DNA of 64,000 nt from Stenotrophomonas sp. VV52 (GTDB lineage: Bacteria > Pseudomonadota > Gammaproteobacteria > Xanthomonadales > Xanthomonadaceae). Position numbers and translations under genes: made by a program. This document shows, piece by piece, positions 26,746 to 33,705 of this stretch (its first letter is position 1; every line of letters starts with the position of its first letter). A model generated the notes under the pieces. It was not told where the DNA came from. It saw only the letters and a list, made by a program, of their open reading frames with translations, and did no database searches. The stretch spans positions 248,001 through 312,000 of the forward strand of contig NZ_PKQQ01000001.1 in the NCBI RefSeq assembly GCF_002893095.1, in the 5' to 3' direction.

Positions 26746-27270
26746 TCAGCGGCGGGTCTTGCCGGTGGCCGGGGCCTCGGGCTTGCCGGTGCCGGTGCCG
26801 GTCCCTGTGGAGGTGCCCGGCGGGCGCGGGCCGAAGCCGCCGCCCATGTTGCGCTGGAAGTCCTGCCAGAGTTCGAGGTTGCGTTCGGTGAGCTGGTTCA
26901 TCATCGCCCACGGGGTCTGGCCGAGCAGGTTGCCCATCTGCTGGCGGAACTGCTGCTGCTGGTCCAGGAACACCTGCATGCTGCGCTCCAGGTAGTTGCC
27001 CATGAAGCCCTGCAGGGAGTCGCCATAGAAGCGGATCAGCTGGCTGAGCAGCTGGGTGGAGAGCATCGGCTCGCCGTCCTGTTCCTGGTCGGCAATGATC
27101 TGCAGCAGGACGGAACGGGTCAGGTCGTCGCCGCTCTTGGCGTCACGGACCTCGAAGTCTTCACCGTCCAGGATCAGCTGGCGCACGTCCTCGATGGTGA
27201 TGTAGCTGGAAATTTCGGTGTCGTAGAGACGGCGGTTGGGATACTTCTTGATGATGCGGTTCGCAGCCAT
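26746..27270 (-). CDS. phaR: Polyhydroxyalkanoate synthesis repressor PhaR
   Basis: DNA- and PHA-binding repressor of 174 aa. The N-terminal PHB/PHA accumulation regulator DNA-binding domain reads IIKKYPNRRLYDTEISSYIT and a repeat-type PHB_acc domain follows (about 60-110). The tail is a glutamine-rich amphipathic region and then a Gly-Thr-Gly-Thr run encoded by a short GGTGCC-type tandem repeat. Start at 27270; in-frame Met seven codons upstream is an alternative. phaB lies upstream on the same strand, 370 bp away, with the palindromic region at 27284-27441 between. Confidence 0.92.
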   Translation of the reverse strand: MAANRIIKKYPNRRLYDTEISSYITIEDVRQLILDGEDFEVRDAKSGDDLTRSVLLQIIADQEQDGEPMLSTQLLSQLIRFYGDSLQGFMGNYLERSMQVFLDQQQQFRQQMGNLLGQTPWAMMNQLTERNLELWQDFQRNMGGGFGPRPPGTSTGTGTGTGKPEAPATGKTRR

Positions 27271-27283
27271 GAAGCAATCACTC

Positions 27284-27441
27284 GCAAGCATTTAAGCGCG
27301 AAGCATGGCGCAGCGCAGCACCGGTTGCAACCTTCTTTGGTCATGCTTTTGAATTCTTCATGCTGCGCAGCAATTTGTGCAGCAAAATGCGGTCGCGCAA
27401 CCGGTGGTGCGCTGCGCCAGGCTTGGCGCTTAAATGCTTGC
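27284..27441. repeat. 45-nt inverted repeat upstream of phaR
   Basis: Arms 27284-27328 (GCAAGCATTTAAGCGCGAAG...) and 27397-27441 are reverse complements with three mismatches, around a 68-nt loop. The loop contains TGC/GCA-rich motifs (CATGCTGCGCAGCAA, TTGTGCAGCAAAA). The left arm begins 14 bp before the phaR start. To the right, 27450-27535 adds TTTTGCGCAGCAAAA and two more hairpins (CGCGGC/GCCGCG and CCCCCTTT/AAAGGGGG). The 370-bp gap has no convincing gene. Confidence 0.75.
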
Positions 27442-27626
27442 TGCCCACGTTTTGCGCAGCAAAACGTGGGCCCCCTCGGCATGTTTCCTTATCCCCGCGG
27501 CTTCGCCGCGCCCCCTTTAACAAAAAGGGGGCTCTCCTCCAGATGGGGAAGGGGTTATTTCATTGAAAATTCCGGGGAATCCGCTGCGCCGGCCTCTGGC
27601 CGGCTCCTCGGGTTAATGGGTGAAAA

Positions 27627-27644
27627 CGGTTATGTAACCGTTAC
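27627..27644 (-). terminator. Short terminator-like hairpin at the end of phaB
   Basis: On the minus strand AACGGTTA-CA-TAACCGTT is followed by TT and includes the phaB stop codon. The U tract is short, so termination is probably weak. Confidence 0.45.
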
Positions 27645-28381
27645 CAACCCATGTGGTGGCCGCCGTTGATGTCGAGATTCGAACCGGTGATCCAGGCGGC
27701 TTCTTCGGCGACCAGGAAAGCGACTGCGTACGCGATTTCCTCGGGCTTGCCGAGGCGGCCGGTGGGGATGTCTGCGATGATCTTGGCGCGGACTTCGTCG
27801 GGCACGGCCATGACCATGTCGGTGGCGACGTAGCCGGGGGAGATGGTGTTGACGGTGATGCCGAAGCCGGCGTTCTCGCGTGCCAGCGAGATGGTGAAGC
27901 CGTGCATGCCGGCCTTGGCGGCGGCGTAGTTGGCCTGGCCGTACTGGCCCTTGAGGCCGTTGATGGAGCTGATCTGGATCACGCGGCCCCAGCCGCGGCG
28001 GCGCATGCCTTCGATGACCGGGCGCGTGACGTTGAACACCGAGTTGAGGTTGGTGTTGATCACGTCGTGCCACTGGTCGGCGCGCATGCGGTGGAAGGTG
28101 GTGTCGCGGGTGATGCCGGCGTTGTTGACCAGGATCTCGACCGGGCCGAGCGCGGCTTCGACGGCGCGTACAAGCCGTTCGGCGGATTCGGGTTCGGAGA
28201 CGTCGCCCGGGAAGATGGCGACGTCATAACCCTGCGCCAGCATGCGGTCGCGCCAGGCCAGGGCCTTGGCTTCGTCGCGGTAGTTGGTGGCAACCCGATG
28301 GCCCTGGTCGGCCAGACGTTGGCAGATGGCGGAACCGATACCGCCGGTACCACCGGTGACCAGTGCGACGCGAGATGTCAT
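27641..28381 (-). CDS. phaB: Acetoacetyl-CoA reductase (SDR family)
   Basis: NADPH-dependent reduction of acetoacetyl-CoA to (R)-3-hydroxybutyryl-CoA, precursor of polyhydroxybutyrate (246 aa). SDR features: VTGGTGGIGSAICQRL cofactor motif, NNAGITRDTTFHRM, catalytic Ser in ISSINGLKGQYGQ and YxxxK as YAAAK. The NGLKGQ-GQANYAAAKAGMHGF stretch and the HHMGW C-terminus are characteristic of PhaB rather than FabG. Linkage to phaR supports the assignment. The PHA synthase is not in the window. Confidence 0.9.
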   Translation of the reverse strand: MTSRVALVTGGTGGIGSAICQRLADQGHRVATNYRDEAKALAWRDRMLAQGYDVAIFPGDVSEPESAERLVRAVEAALGPVEILVNNAGITRDTTFHRMRADQWHDVINTNLNSVFNVTRPVIEGMRRRGWGRVIQISSINGLKGQYGQANYAAAKAGMHGFTISLARENAGFGITVNTISPGYVATDMVMAVPDEVRAKIIADIPTGRLGKPEEIAYAVAFLVAEEAAWITGSNLDINGGHHMGW

Positions 28382-28448
28382 GAGCAGCTACTCCGGGACC
28401 AGCAGGGGGGAAAGCGATTCTGCAACATCACGGCGAAAAAGGGGCGGC

Positions 28449-29333
28449 TCAGGCCGGGTCTGCGGCGAGTCGGATGTCGCCCGGTGGCAAACGCGCGGGA
28501 TCGAAGCCGGCGCGGGCCCGGTCGAGCAGGGCGGGTACGTCGGAAACGCGGGCGAGGACGGCGGCGTCCTGGCCGAGCTGTGCCCAGGCCTGCTGGAGGG
28601 CGGGCACCGGGGCGTGCGGGTCGACCGGGCGGGCGGCGTCGGATTTGGACAGCTTGTGGCCGTCGGGCTCGAGCAGCAGGGGCAGGTGCAGGTAGTGCGG
28701 GGTGGGCAGGCCGAGGGCCTGCTGGAGCAGGATCTGGCGGGCGGTGGAGTCGAGCAGGTCGGCGCCGCGCACGACGTCGGTGATGCGCTGGTCGGCGTCG
28801 TCGACGACGACGGCGAGCTGGTAGGCCCAGTAACCGTCGGCGCGGCGCAGGACGAAGTCGCCGACGTCGGCATGCACGTCCTGCTGGATCCGGCCGCGCA
28901 GGCCGTCCTGGAAGGCGACGGTGCTGCCGGGCGGGACCCGAAGGCGGATGGCCGGTCGGGCCCGCTCCGTACGTCCAACGCAGTAATGGTGGATGCCGTG
29001 CTGGTCGGCCAGGTCGGTGCGGCTGCAGTGACAGGGGAAAGCCTTGTCCTCGGCCAGCAGCCGGTCGAGGGCGGCCCGGTACAGGGCATCACGCTGGCTC
29101 TGGTGGACGATGGGGTCGTCGCTGGCCAGCCCGAACGCGGCAAGTGCAGTCAGTTGCTGGTCGATGGCACCGGGGACGGTGCGGGGTGGATCGATGTCTT
29201 CAATGCGGACGGCCCAGCGGCCGCCGGCATGGCGGGCGAGCAGCCAGCTGCCGAACGCGGCCAGCAAAGAGCCGGCGTGGAGGGGGCCGGTGGGGGAGGG
29301 GGCGAAACGCCCTCGGTAGGCAGTCATGGACAT
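28449..29333 (-). CDS. gluQ: Glutamyl-Q tRNA(Asp) synthetase
   Basis: Attaches glutamate to queuosine in tRNA-Asp (294 aa). It is a truncated GluRS-like enzyme: [15 protein letters not shown] with HAGS in place of HIGH, KLSKS near residue 233, a zinc site formed by CHCS and YC in HHYCVG, and no anticodon-binding domain. Met3 (29327) is an alternative start. It complements queG in this window, since both act on queuosine-modified tRNA. Confidence 0.93.
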   Translation of the reverse strand: MSMTAYRGRFAPSPTGPLHAGSLLAAFGSWLLARHAGGRWAVRIEDIDPPRTVPGAIDQQLTALAAFGLASDDPIVHQSQRDALYRAALDRLLAEDKAFPCHCSRTDLADQHGIHHYCVGRTERARPAIRLRVPPGSTVAFQDGLRGRIQQDVHADVGDFVLRRADGYWAYQLAVVVDDADQRITDVVRGADLLDSTARQILLQQALGLPTPHYLHLPLLLEPDGHKLSKSDAARPVDPHAPVPALQQAWAQLGQDAAVLARVSDVPALLDRARAGFDPARLPPGDIRLAADPA

Positions 29334-29361
29334 GAACTATGAATCGTCGGTCAGGTTGTGG

Positions 29362-29388
29362 CTTGAATTCAACCTGAAGTCCCCGCAG
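29362..29388 (+). promoter_or_regulatory. Sigma-32-like (heat-shock) promoter of htpX
   Basis: CTTGAA (29362-29367), 13 bp, then CCCCGCAG (29381-29388), close to the RpoH consensus CTTGAA-N13-17-CCCCAT. It lies about 40 bp before the htpX ATG, and htpX is a heat-shock gene in other proteobacteria. Confidence 0.55.
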
Positions 29389-29425
29389 ATTTGCGGATAA
29401 CCCCTACATACAAGCAGCCTCTGCC

Positions 29426-30298
29426 ATGTTCAGCCGTATTGCACTCTTCCTCGCCACCAACTTTGCTGTGCTGCTCCTGGCCAGCCTGGTGATGCGACTG
29501 TTGGGCGTCAATCCCACCCAGATGAGCGGTCTGCTGGTGTTCGGCGCGATCCTGGGTTTCGGCGGTTCGCTGATCTCGCTGCTGATGTCGAAATGGATGG
29601 CCAAGCGCTCGACGGGCGCGGTGGTGATCAAGGAGCCGCGCAACCAGACCGAGCGTTGGCTGCTGGCGACGGTGGAGCGCCAGGCGCGCGAGGCGGGCAT
29701 CGGGATGCCGGAAGTGGCGGTCTATGACGGTCCGGAAATCAATGCATTCGCGACAGGTGCGAACCGCAACAATGCGCTGGTGGCGGTGTCTACGGGCCTG
29801 CTGCACAACATGAGCGAGGACGAGGCCGAGGCGGTGTTGGGCCACGAGATCGCGCACGTTGCCAATGGCGACATGATTACGATGGCGCTGCTGCAGGGCG
29901 TGTTGAACACGTTCGTGATCGTGGCGGCGCGCATTGTGGGCGGCATCGTCGACAGCGCGTTGTCGGGCAACCGCGAGGGCGGTGGTCGTGGCTTCGCGTA
30001 CTTCATCATCGTGTTCCTGCTGGAAATGGTGTTCGGCCTGTTCGCCACCATGATCGCCATGTGGTTCTCGCGCCACCGCGAATTCCGCGCAGACGCCGGC
30101 GGTGCGCATCTTGCTGGCCGCCAGAAGATGATCGCTGCGCTGGAGCGCCTGAAGCTCAACCACGGCCAAAGCACGCTGCCGACCCAGATCGCGGCGTTCG
30201 GTATTGCCGGTTCCACCGCCAAGAAGCTCTTCCTGAGCCACCCGCCGCTGGAAGAGCGCATTGCTGCGCTGAAGGCCGCGAGCAGCACTGTGGCGTAA
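29426..30298 (+). CDS. htpX: Heat-shock membrane protease HtpX
   Basis: Zinc metalloprotease of the inner membrane that degrades misfolded membrane proteins (290 aa, M48B). Two N-terminal membrane helices (about 5-25 and 33-55), the zinc motif [12 protein letters not shown] near residue 140, two further hydrophobic segments and the [10 protein letters not shown] box carrying the third ligand are present. The C-terminus [14 protein letters not shown] is typical. Divergent from gluQ; a heat-shock-type promoter precedes it. Confidence 0.95.
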   Translation: MFSRIALFLATNFAVLLLASLVMRLLGVNPTQMSGLLVFGAILGFGGSLISLLMSKWMAKRSTGAVVIKEPRNQTERWLLATVERQAREAGIGMPEVAVYDGPEINAFATGANRNNALVAVSTGLLHNMSEDEAEAVLGHEIAHVANGDMITMALLQGVLNTFVIVAARIVGGIVDSALSGNREGGGRGFAYFIIVFLLEMVFGLFATMIAMWFSRHREFRADAGGAHLAGRQKMIAALERLKLNHGQSTLPTQIAAFGIAGSTAKKLFLSHPPLEERIAALKAASSTVA

Positions 30299-30319
30299 TG
30301 GCAGAGGTTTGGTGTTCTA

Positions 30320-30351
30320 CAAACGCCCGGCCGGTTGGTCGGGCGTTTTTG
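30320..30351 (+). terminator. Intrinsic terminator of htpX
   Basis: AAACGCCCG and CGGGCGTTTTT pair around a 10-nt loop, with a T run, 22 bp after the stop. Confidence 0.75.
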
Positions 30352-30360
30352 TTTGGGTTG

Positions 30361-30411
30361 AAAGCCAAAGCCAAAGCCAAGGCCAAAGCCAAAGCCAAAG
30401 CCAAAGCCAAC
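30361..30411. repeat. Hexamer tandem repeat (AAAGCC)n
   Basis: About eight consecutive copies of AAAGCC, one carrying an AAGGCC variant. It sits just after the htpX terminator in a 702-bp gap. The composition (A and C on one strand, no T) differs sharply from the flanks. No open frame of note uses it. Confidence 0.8.
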
Positions 30412-30437
30412 GTCTGCGAAATCGCGCGCCGAGGGCC

Positions 30438-30536
30438 GGCGGCTGCAGGGGTACGGGGGGGCGCCGTGAATCCTTCCATGGAGGCTCTTACGAAACATCC
30501 ATGTTTCGTAAAGCCCCCCGTACCCCTACAGCCGCC
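30438..30536 (-). repeat. Long palindromic intergenic element, copy D (different arms)
   Basis: Arms GGCGGCTGCAGGGGTACGGG and its near-complement CCGTACCCCTACAGCCGCC enclose, on the minus strand, hairpin ACGAAACATGGATGTTTCGT. It is followed by AGCCTCCATGGAAGGATTCA and CGGCG. The order core hairpin, AGCC, CATGGA, TTCACGGCG is the same as in copies A-C although the arm sequences are unrelated. Confidence 0.7.
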
Positions 30537-30565
30537 GTCCCTCCCACAGGCGGTCGGTGGCCTTG

Positions 30566-30658
30566 GGAATAGCAACGGCAACGGCGTCTCTTCGTTTGCG
30601 GTCATGCCTTACCGAACGCGGATGATTTCACGGCGGTCGTTTGGGAACCGACCCTACC
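30566..30658 (-). repeat. Truncated copy of the 147-bp inverted-repeat element
   Basis: The end CGGTCGTTTGGGAACCGACC followed by CTACC matches the terminal repeat of the element at 6840-6986. Internal CGTTTGCGGTCATGCC and AACGGCAACGGC also match in inverted orientation. The other terminal repeat is missing. Confidence 0.5.
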
Positions 30659-30689
30659 AAAACGGGTCCAGCGGACGATGACCCACCCG

Positions 30690-30712
30690 CGTAGGGACAC
30701 GCCACGCGTGCC
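30690..30712. repeat. SMAG/REP-type palindrome, degenerate
   Basis: GTAGGGACACGCCACGCGTG, a GTAG-headed hairpin of the same subtype as those at 16572 and 58606. It sits upstream of element copy B in the position other copies have their companion palindrome. Confidence 0.5.
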
Positions 30713-30743
30713 TGCCGTTCCCGTCCGCACACGACCATGTATG

Positions 30744-30858
30744 GGGGCGGCCGCCGGGTAGCCCCCGGAGGGACGCTAGAAAACATGGATGTTTTCTAGC
30801 AGCCCCCATGGATGGGTTCACGGCGTGTCCCGGAGCGGGGCTGCCCGGCGGCCGCCCC
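30744..30858 (+). repeat. Long palindromic intergenic element, copy B
   Basis: Same outer arms as copy A (GGGGGCGGCCGCCGGGTAGC) and same hairpin (CTAGAAAACATGGATGTTTT). The variable stretch reads AGCCCCCATGGATGGGTTCA then CGGCGTGTCCC. It also shares the preceding ACACGACCATGTATGGG with copy A. Confidence 0.75.
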
Positions 30859-30910
30859 TGCACGCGGCATTGAGACGCCGGCTTTTCGCGGTGAGCCCAG
30901 CGAGCCGTGA

Positions 30911-30937
30911 AGCAGCCGGGCAGAGCCCGGCTCTACC
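30911..30937. repeat. SMAG/REP-type palindrome
   Basis: AGCAGCCGGGCAGAGCCCGG continues to CTCTACC: a GTAG-headed hairpin read from the minus strand, between element copy B and the suhB terminator. Confidence 0.65.
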
Positions 30938-30950
30938 GTTGGGATCCCAA

Positions 30951-30983
30951 ACAACAACGGCGCCCTTGGGCGCCGTTGTTGTG
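30951..30983. terminator. Intrinsic terminator of suhB (bidirectional)
   Basis: ACAACAACGGCGCC-CTT-GGGCGCCGTTGTTGT: a 12-13-bp stem between convergent htpX and suhB, ending 18 bp from the suhB stop. The U tract is interrupted by G. Confidence 0.7.
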
Positions 30984-31000
30984 TCGCTGCGTCGACTCAA

Positions 31001-31828
31001 TCAGAACTTCGCGTCGAACTCTGCTGCGTACCCGGTGTTGACCAGGACCTTCTGCAGGATCTCGCTGTTCTTCACGTTGCCGGCGACGATCTGCTGGGTT
31101 TCCGGGCCGCGGCTGTCCATGCGGGCCGGGGTGGCGCCCTTGAAGTCGCAGACGCGGCCGCCGGCTTCGCGGACCAGCAGTACGCCGGCGGCGATGTCCC
31201 ATGCCTTTACGCCGGCTTCGAAGTAGGCGTCGGCACGGCCGCAGGCCACGTAGGCCAGGTCCAGCGCCGCCGAACCGGTGCGGCGCACGTCTTCGGCCTG
31301 CACCAGCAGCGCGTCGACCGCCTTCAGCTGGGCGCTGGTGCGGTTGCGCTCGCGCGGGGCGAAGCCGGTGTGGATCATCGCGCCGGACAGGTCCTTGCGG
31401 TCGGCCACGCGGATGCGGCGGTCGTTGAGCACGGCACCGGCGCCACGGCTTGCGGTGAACAGTTCATTGCGGAGCGGGTCGAAAATCACCGCATCGATCG
31501 GCTCGCCGTTTTCCACCAGCGCGATCGACACACAGTAATGCGGGAAACCGCGCAGGTAGTTGCTGGTGCCGTCCAGCGGGTCGATCACCCACATGTACCG
31601 GTTCACGGCCTGCACGCCGCCTTCTTCGCCCATGATCCCGTAGTCCGGGTAGGCGCGCTTGAGTTCCTTGACGATCACCTTTTCCGCATCTGCATCGACT
31701 TCACTGGCGTAGTCCATGCGCCCCTTCTGCACGACGTTCAACGCCTCCAGCTTGTTGATGTTGCGCAACAGGACGTTGCCGGCGAGGCGGGCGGCCTTGA
31801 CCATGACGGTGACGGCGGGTTTCTGCAT
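31001..31828 (-). CDS. suhB: Inositol monophosphatase family protein SuhB
   Basis: Mg-dependent phosphatase fold of 275 aa that in E. coli also works in rRNA antitermination complexes. Metal motifs: [26 protein letters not shown] and the C-terminal [18 protein letters not shown]. The N-terminus [17 protein letters not shown] is typical. Start at 31828 has GGAG upstream. trmJ diverges 120 bp away. Confidence 0.93.
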   Translation of the reverse strand: MQKPAVTVMVKAARLAGNVLLRNINKLEALNVVQKGRMDYASEVDADAEKVIVKELKRAYPDYGIMGEEGGVQAVNRYMWVIDPLDGTSNYLRGFPHYCVSIALVENGEPIDAVIFDPLRNELFTASRGAGAVLNDRRIRVADRKDLSGAMIHTGFAPRERNRTSAQLKAVDALLVQAEDVRRTGSAALDLAYVACGRADAYFEAGVKAWDIAAGVLLVREAGGRVCDFKGATPARMDSRGPETQQIVAGNVKNSEILQKVLVNTGYAAEFDAKF

Positions 31829-31948
31829 GGCGAAAAGCTCCCGGAAAGGCAGAGATGGGGTACTGGCGGGGGAAAAGAGCGGTTCCGGCGCAAAGGCCGG
31901 TCGCACAGTTTACCATTTGTGACTGTCCTGCTCGCGTTTGGCCTGTTC

Positions 31949-32719
31949 ATGTCCGCACATTCCGTTCAATCCCGCATCCGATTCGTCCTCGTGGGCACCC
32001 AGCACCCCGGCAACATGGGCGCCGCCGCCCGTGCCATGAAGACCATGGGACTGGGCCGGCTGGTGCTGGTCGCGCCTGAAAAACCGCTGGACGAAGAGGC
32101 CTTCCGCCGCTCGGCCGGCGCCGAGGACGTGCTCGGCGACGCCCCCGTGGTCGCCACCCTCGCCGAAGCCGTCGCCGACTGCCGGCTGGTGCTGGGCTGC
32201 ACCGCGCGTGCCCGTCGGGTCCAGCTGGAGGAACTGCTGCCGGCCGTGGCCGCCCAGCGCGGCCTGGCCAAGGCCGCCGAGGAAGAAGGCGAGGTGGCCT
32301 TCGTGTTCGGCCGCGAGCGCACCGGCCTGACCAACGAGGAACTGCAGCTGTGCCACCTGGCCGTGCACATTCCCTCCAACCCGGAGTTCAGCTCGCTGAA
32401 CCTGGCCGCTGCCGTGCAGGTGCTCGCCTACGAACTGCGCATGGCCAGCCTCGGCGGGGTCGAAGCCGCCGCCCCGGCCGATCCTGAACACCGTGAGCAG
32501 CCGGCCAGCCATGCCCAGGTCGAGGGCCTGTTCGGCCAGCTCGGCCAGACCCTGGACGAGATCGACTTCCACAAGGGCCGCGCCCCGGACTCGGCGATGC
32601 GCAAGCTGCGCCGCCTGTTCCTGCGCTCGGAACTCAGTGAACAGGAAGTGCGGCTGCTGCGCGGCATCCTTGCCGACGCCCAGCGGATGGCCCGCCTGGC
32701 CAACGCCAAGCCCGAATGA
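31949..32719 (+). CDS. trmJ: tRNA (cytidine/uridine-2'-O-)-methyltransferase TrmJ
   Basis: SPOUT-class methyltransferase for position 32 of tRNA (256 aa). SPOUT knot motifs are RIRFVLVGTQHPGNMGAAAR, FVFGRERTGLTNEEL and IPSNPEFSSLNLAAAVQVL. The C-terminal helical extension (about 170-250) is the TrmJ type. ATG at 31949 gives the usual N-terminus; the frame stays open far upstream without coding signal. Confidence 0.93.
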   Translation: MSAHSVQSRIRFVLVGTQHPGNMGAAARAMKTMGLGRLVLVAPEKPLDEEAFRRSAGAEDVLGDAPVVATLAEAVADCRLVLGCTARARRVQLEELLPAVAAQRGLAKAAEEEGEVAFVFGRERTGLTNEELQLCHLAVHIPSNPEFSSLNLAAAVQVLAYELRMASLGGVEAAAPADPEHREQPASHAQVEGLFGQLGQTLDEIDFHKGRAPDSAMRKLRRLFLRSELSEQEVRLLRGILADAQRMARLANAKPE

Positions 32720-32775
32720 CCTGACGCACGTCTCACTTTTTCGGGTAGGCTGTGGCCATTCCTTGGGGGGAGCGA

Positions 32776-33705
32776 ATGGGATTGCCGGTACTGCGATGGC
32801 TGTTGCAGGGAGGTCTGCTGTGTCTGGGCATCGTTGCGATGACCGGAACTGCGGCCGCCGGCCCTGACAACGTCCTCGTACTGGGTCGGATCAGCGACAA
32901 TCCCAAGTCACACTATGCGCAACTGCAACCCCTGCTCGACTACGTCGTCCCGCGCATGCGCGACGTCGGCATCACCGAAGGCCGCATCCTGATGGCACCG
33001 GATGCGCAGCAGATGGCCAGTTACCTGTGCCGTGGCCGGGTCGACTGGGTCACGGAGACCGCCGGCACCGCCGTAGCGCTGGGCCTGCGCAGCGGCGCCC
33101 AGCCCCTGCTGCTCACCGAACGCAGCGGCGTACGCGACTACCAGACCGTGTTCTTCGTGCGCCGCGAGAGTCCGATCACCTCGCTGGCCGACCTCAAGGG
33201 CCACACCCTGGCCCTGCAGAACGTGGCCTCCACCAGCGCCTACCTGGTGCCGGTGATGACCCTGTTGCAGAACGGACTGACCCCGGAGATCCTGTTGTCC
33301 GCGCGCGACGCGGCCGCACCGGACACCGTGGGCTACGTGTTCGCGCGCTCGGAGGCGAACATCGCCACCTACGTGCACAAGGGAGTGGTCGACGCCGGTG
33401 CCGTGAGCAGCGTCGACTGGACGGACGAACACCGCATCCCGGCCACGTTCCGGCGGGATTTCCGCGTCATCCTCCGCACCGAGCCGTACCCGCGTGCGGT
33501 GGAAGTGGTGCGTTCGGGGCTGGACCCCAAGGTGCGCGACCGGTTGCAGCAGGTGTTGCTGGATGCCGCCTCGGATCCGCAGGCGCAGGACGCGCTGGAA
33601 AAGTTTTTTGGTACGTCCGGGTTCCATCGGGTCGATGCGCAGATGCAGCACCGTTTGGATGAATTGAAACAGGGTCTTACACGCGTGCGGATGGAAGTGG
33701 AATGA
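32776..33705 (+). CDS. PhnD-family periplasmic binding protein (orphan)
   Basis: Exported solute-binding protein of 309 aa with signal peptide (about 1-27, TAAAG). The fold is the phosphate/phosphonate (PhnD/THI5-like) class: VLVLGRISDNPKSHYAQLQPLLDYV, WVTETAGTAVAL, LADLKGHTLALQNVAST, and the GVVDAGAVSS hinge. No ABC permease or ATPase gene is adjacent. It overlaps the GGDEF-EAL gene by 4 bp. It therefore more likely senses a ligand for that membrane enzyme than feeds a transporter. Start ATG at 32776 has GGGGGAG 4 nt upstream. Confidence 0.85.
   Translation: MGLPVLRWLLQGGLLCLGIVAMTGTAAAGPDNVLVLGRISDNPKSHYAQLQPLLDYVVPRMRDVGITEGRILMAPDAQQMASYLCRGRVDWVTETAGTAVALGLRSGAQPLLLTERSGVRDYQTVFFVRRESPITSLADLKGHTLALQNVASTSAYLVPVMTLLQNGLTPEILLSARDAAAPDTVGYVFARSEANIATYVHKGVVDAGAVSSVDWTDEHRIPATFRRDFRVILRTEPYPRAVEVVRSGLDPKVRDRLQQVLLDAASDPQAQDALEKFFGTSGFHRVDAQMQHRLDELKQGLTRVRMEVE

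Noticed and set aside
27341-27523. Small phasin-like gene between phaB and phaR
   Set aside because: Frames of about 60-110 codons exist, but they have no hydrophobic/amphipathic phasin pattern and lie within the inverted repeat.
30361-30411. CRISPR array
   Set aside because: The unit is only 6 bp with no spacers and no cas genes nearby.
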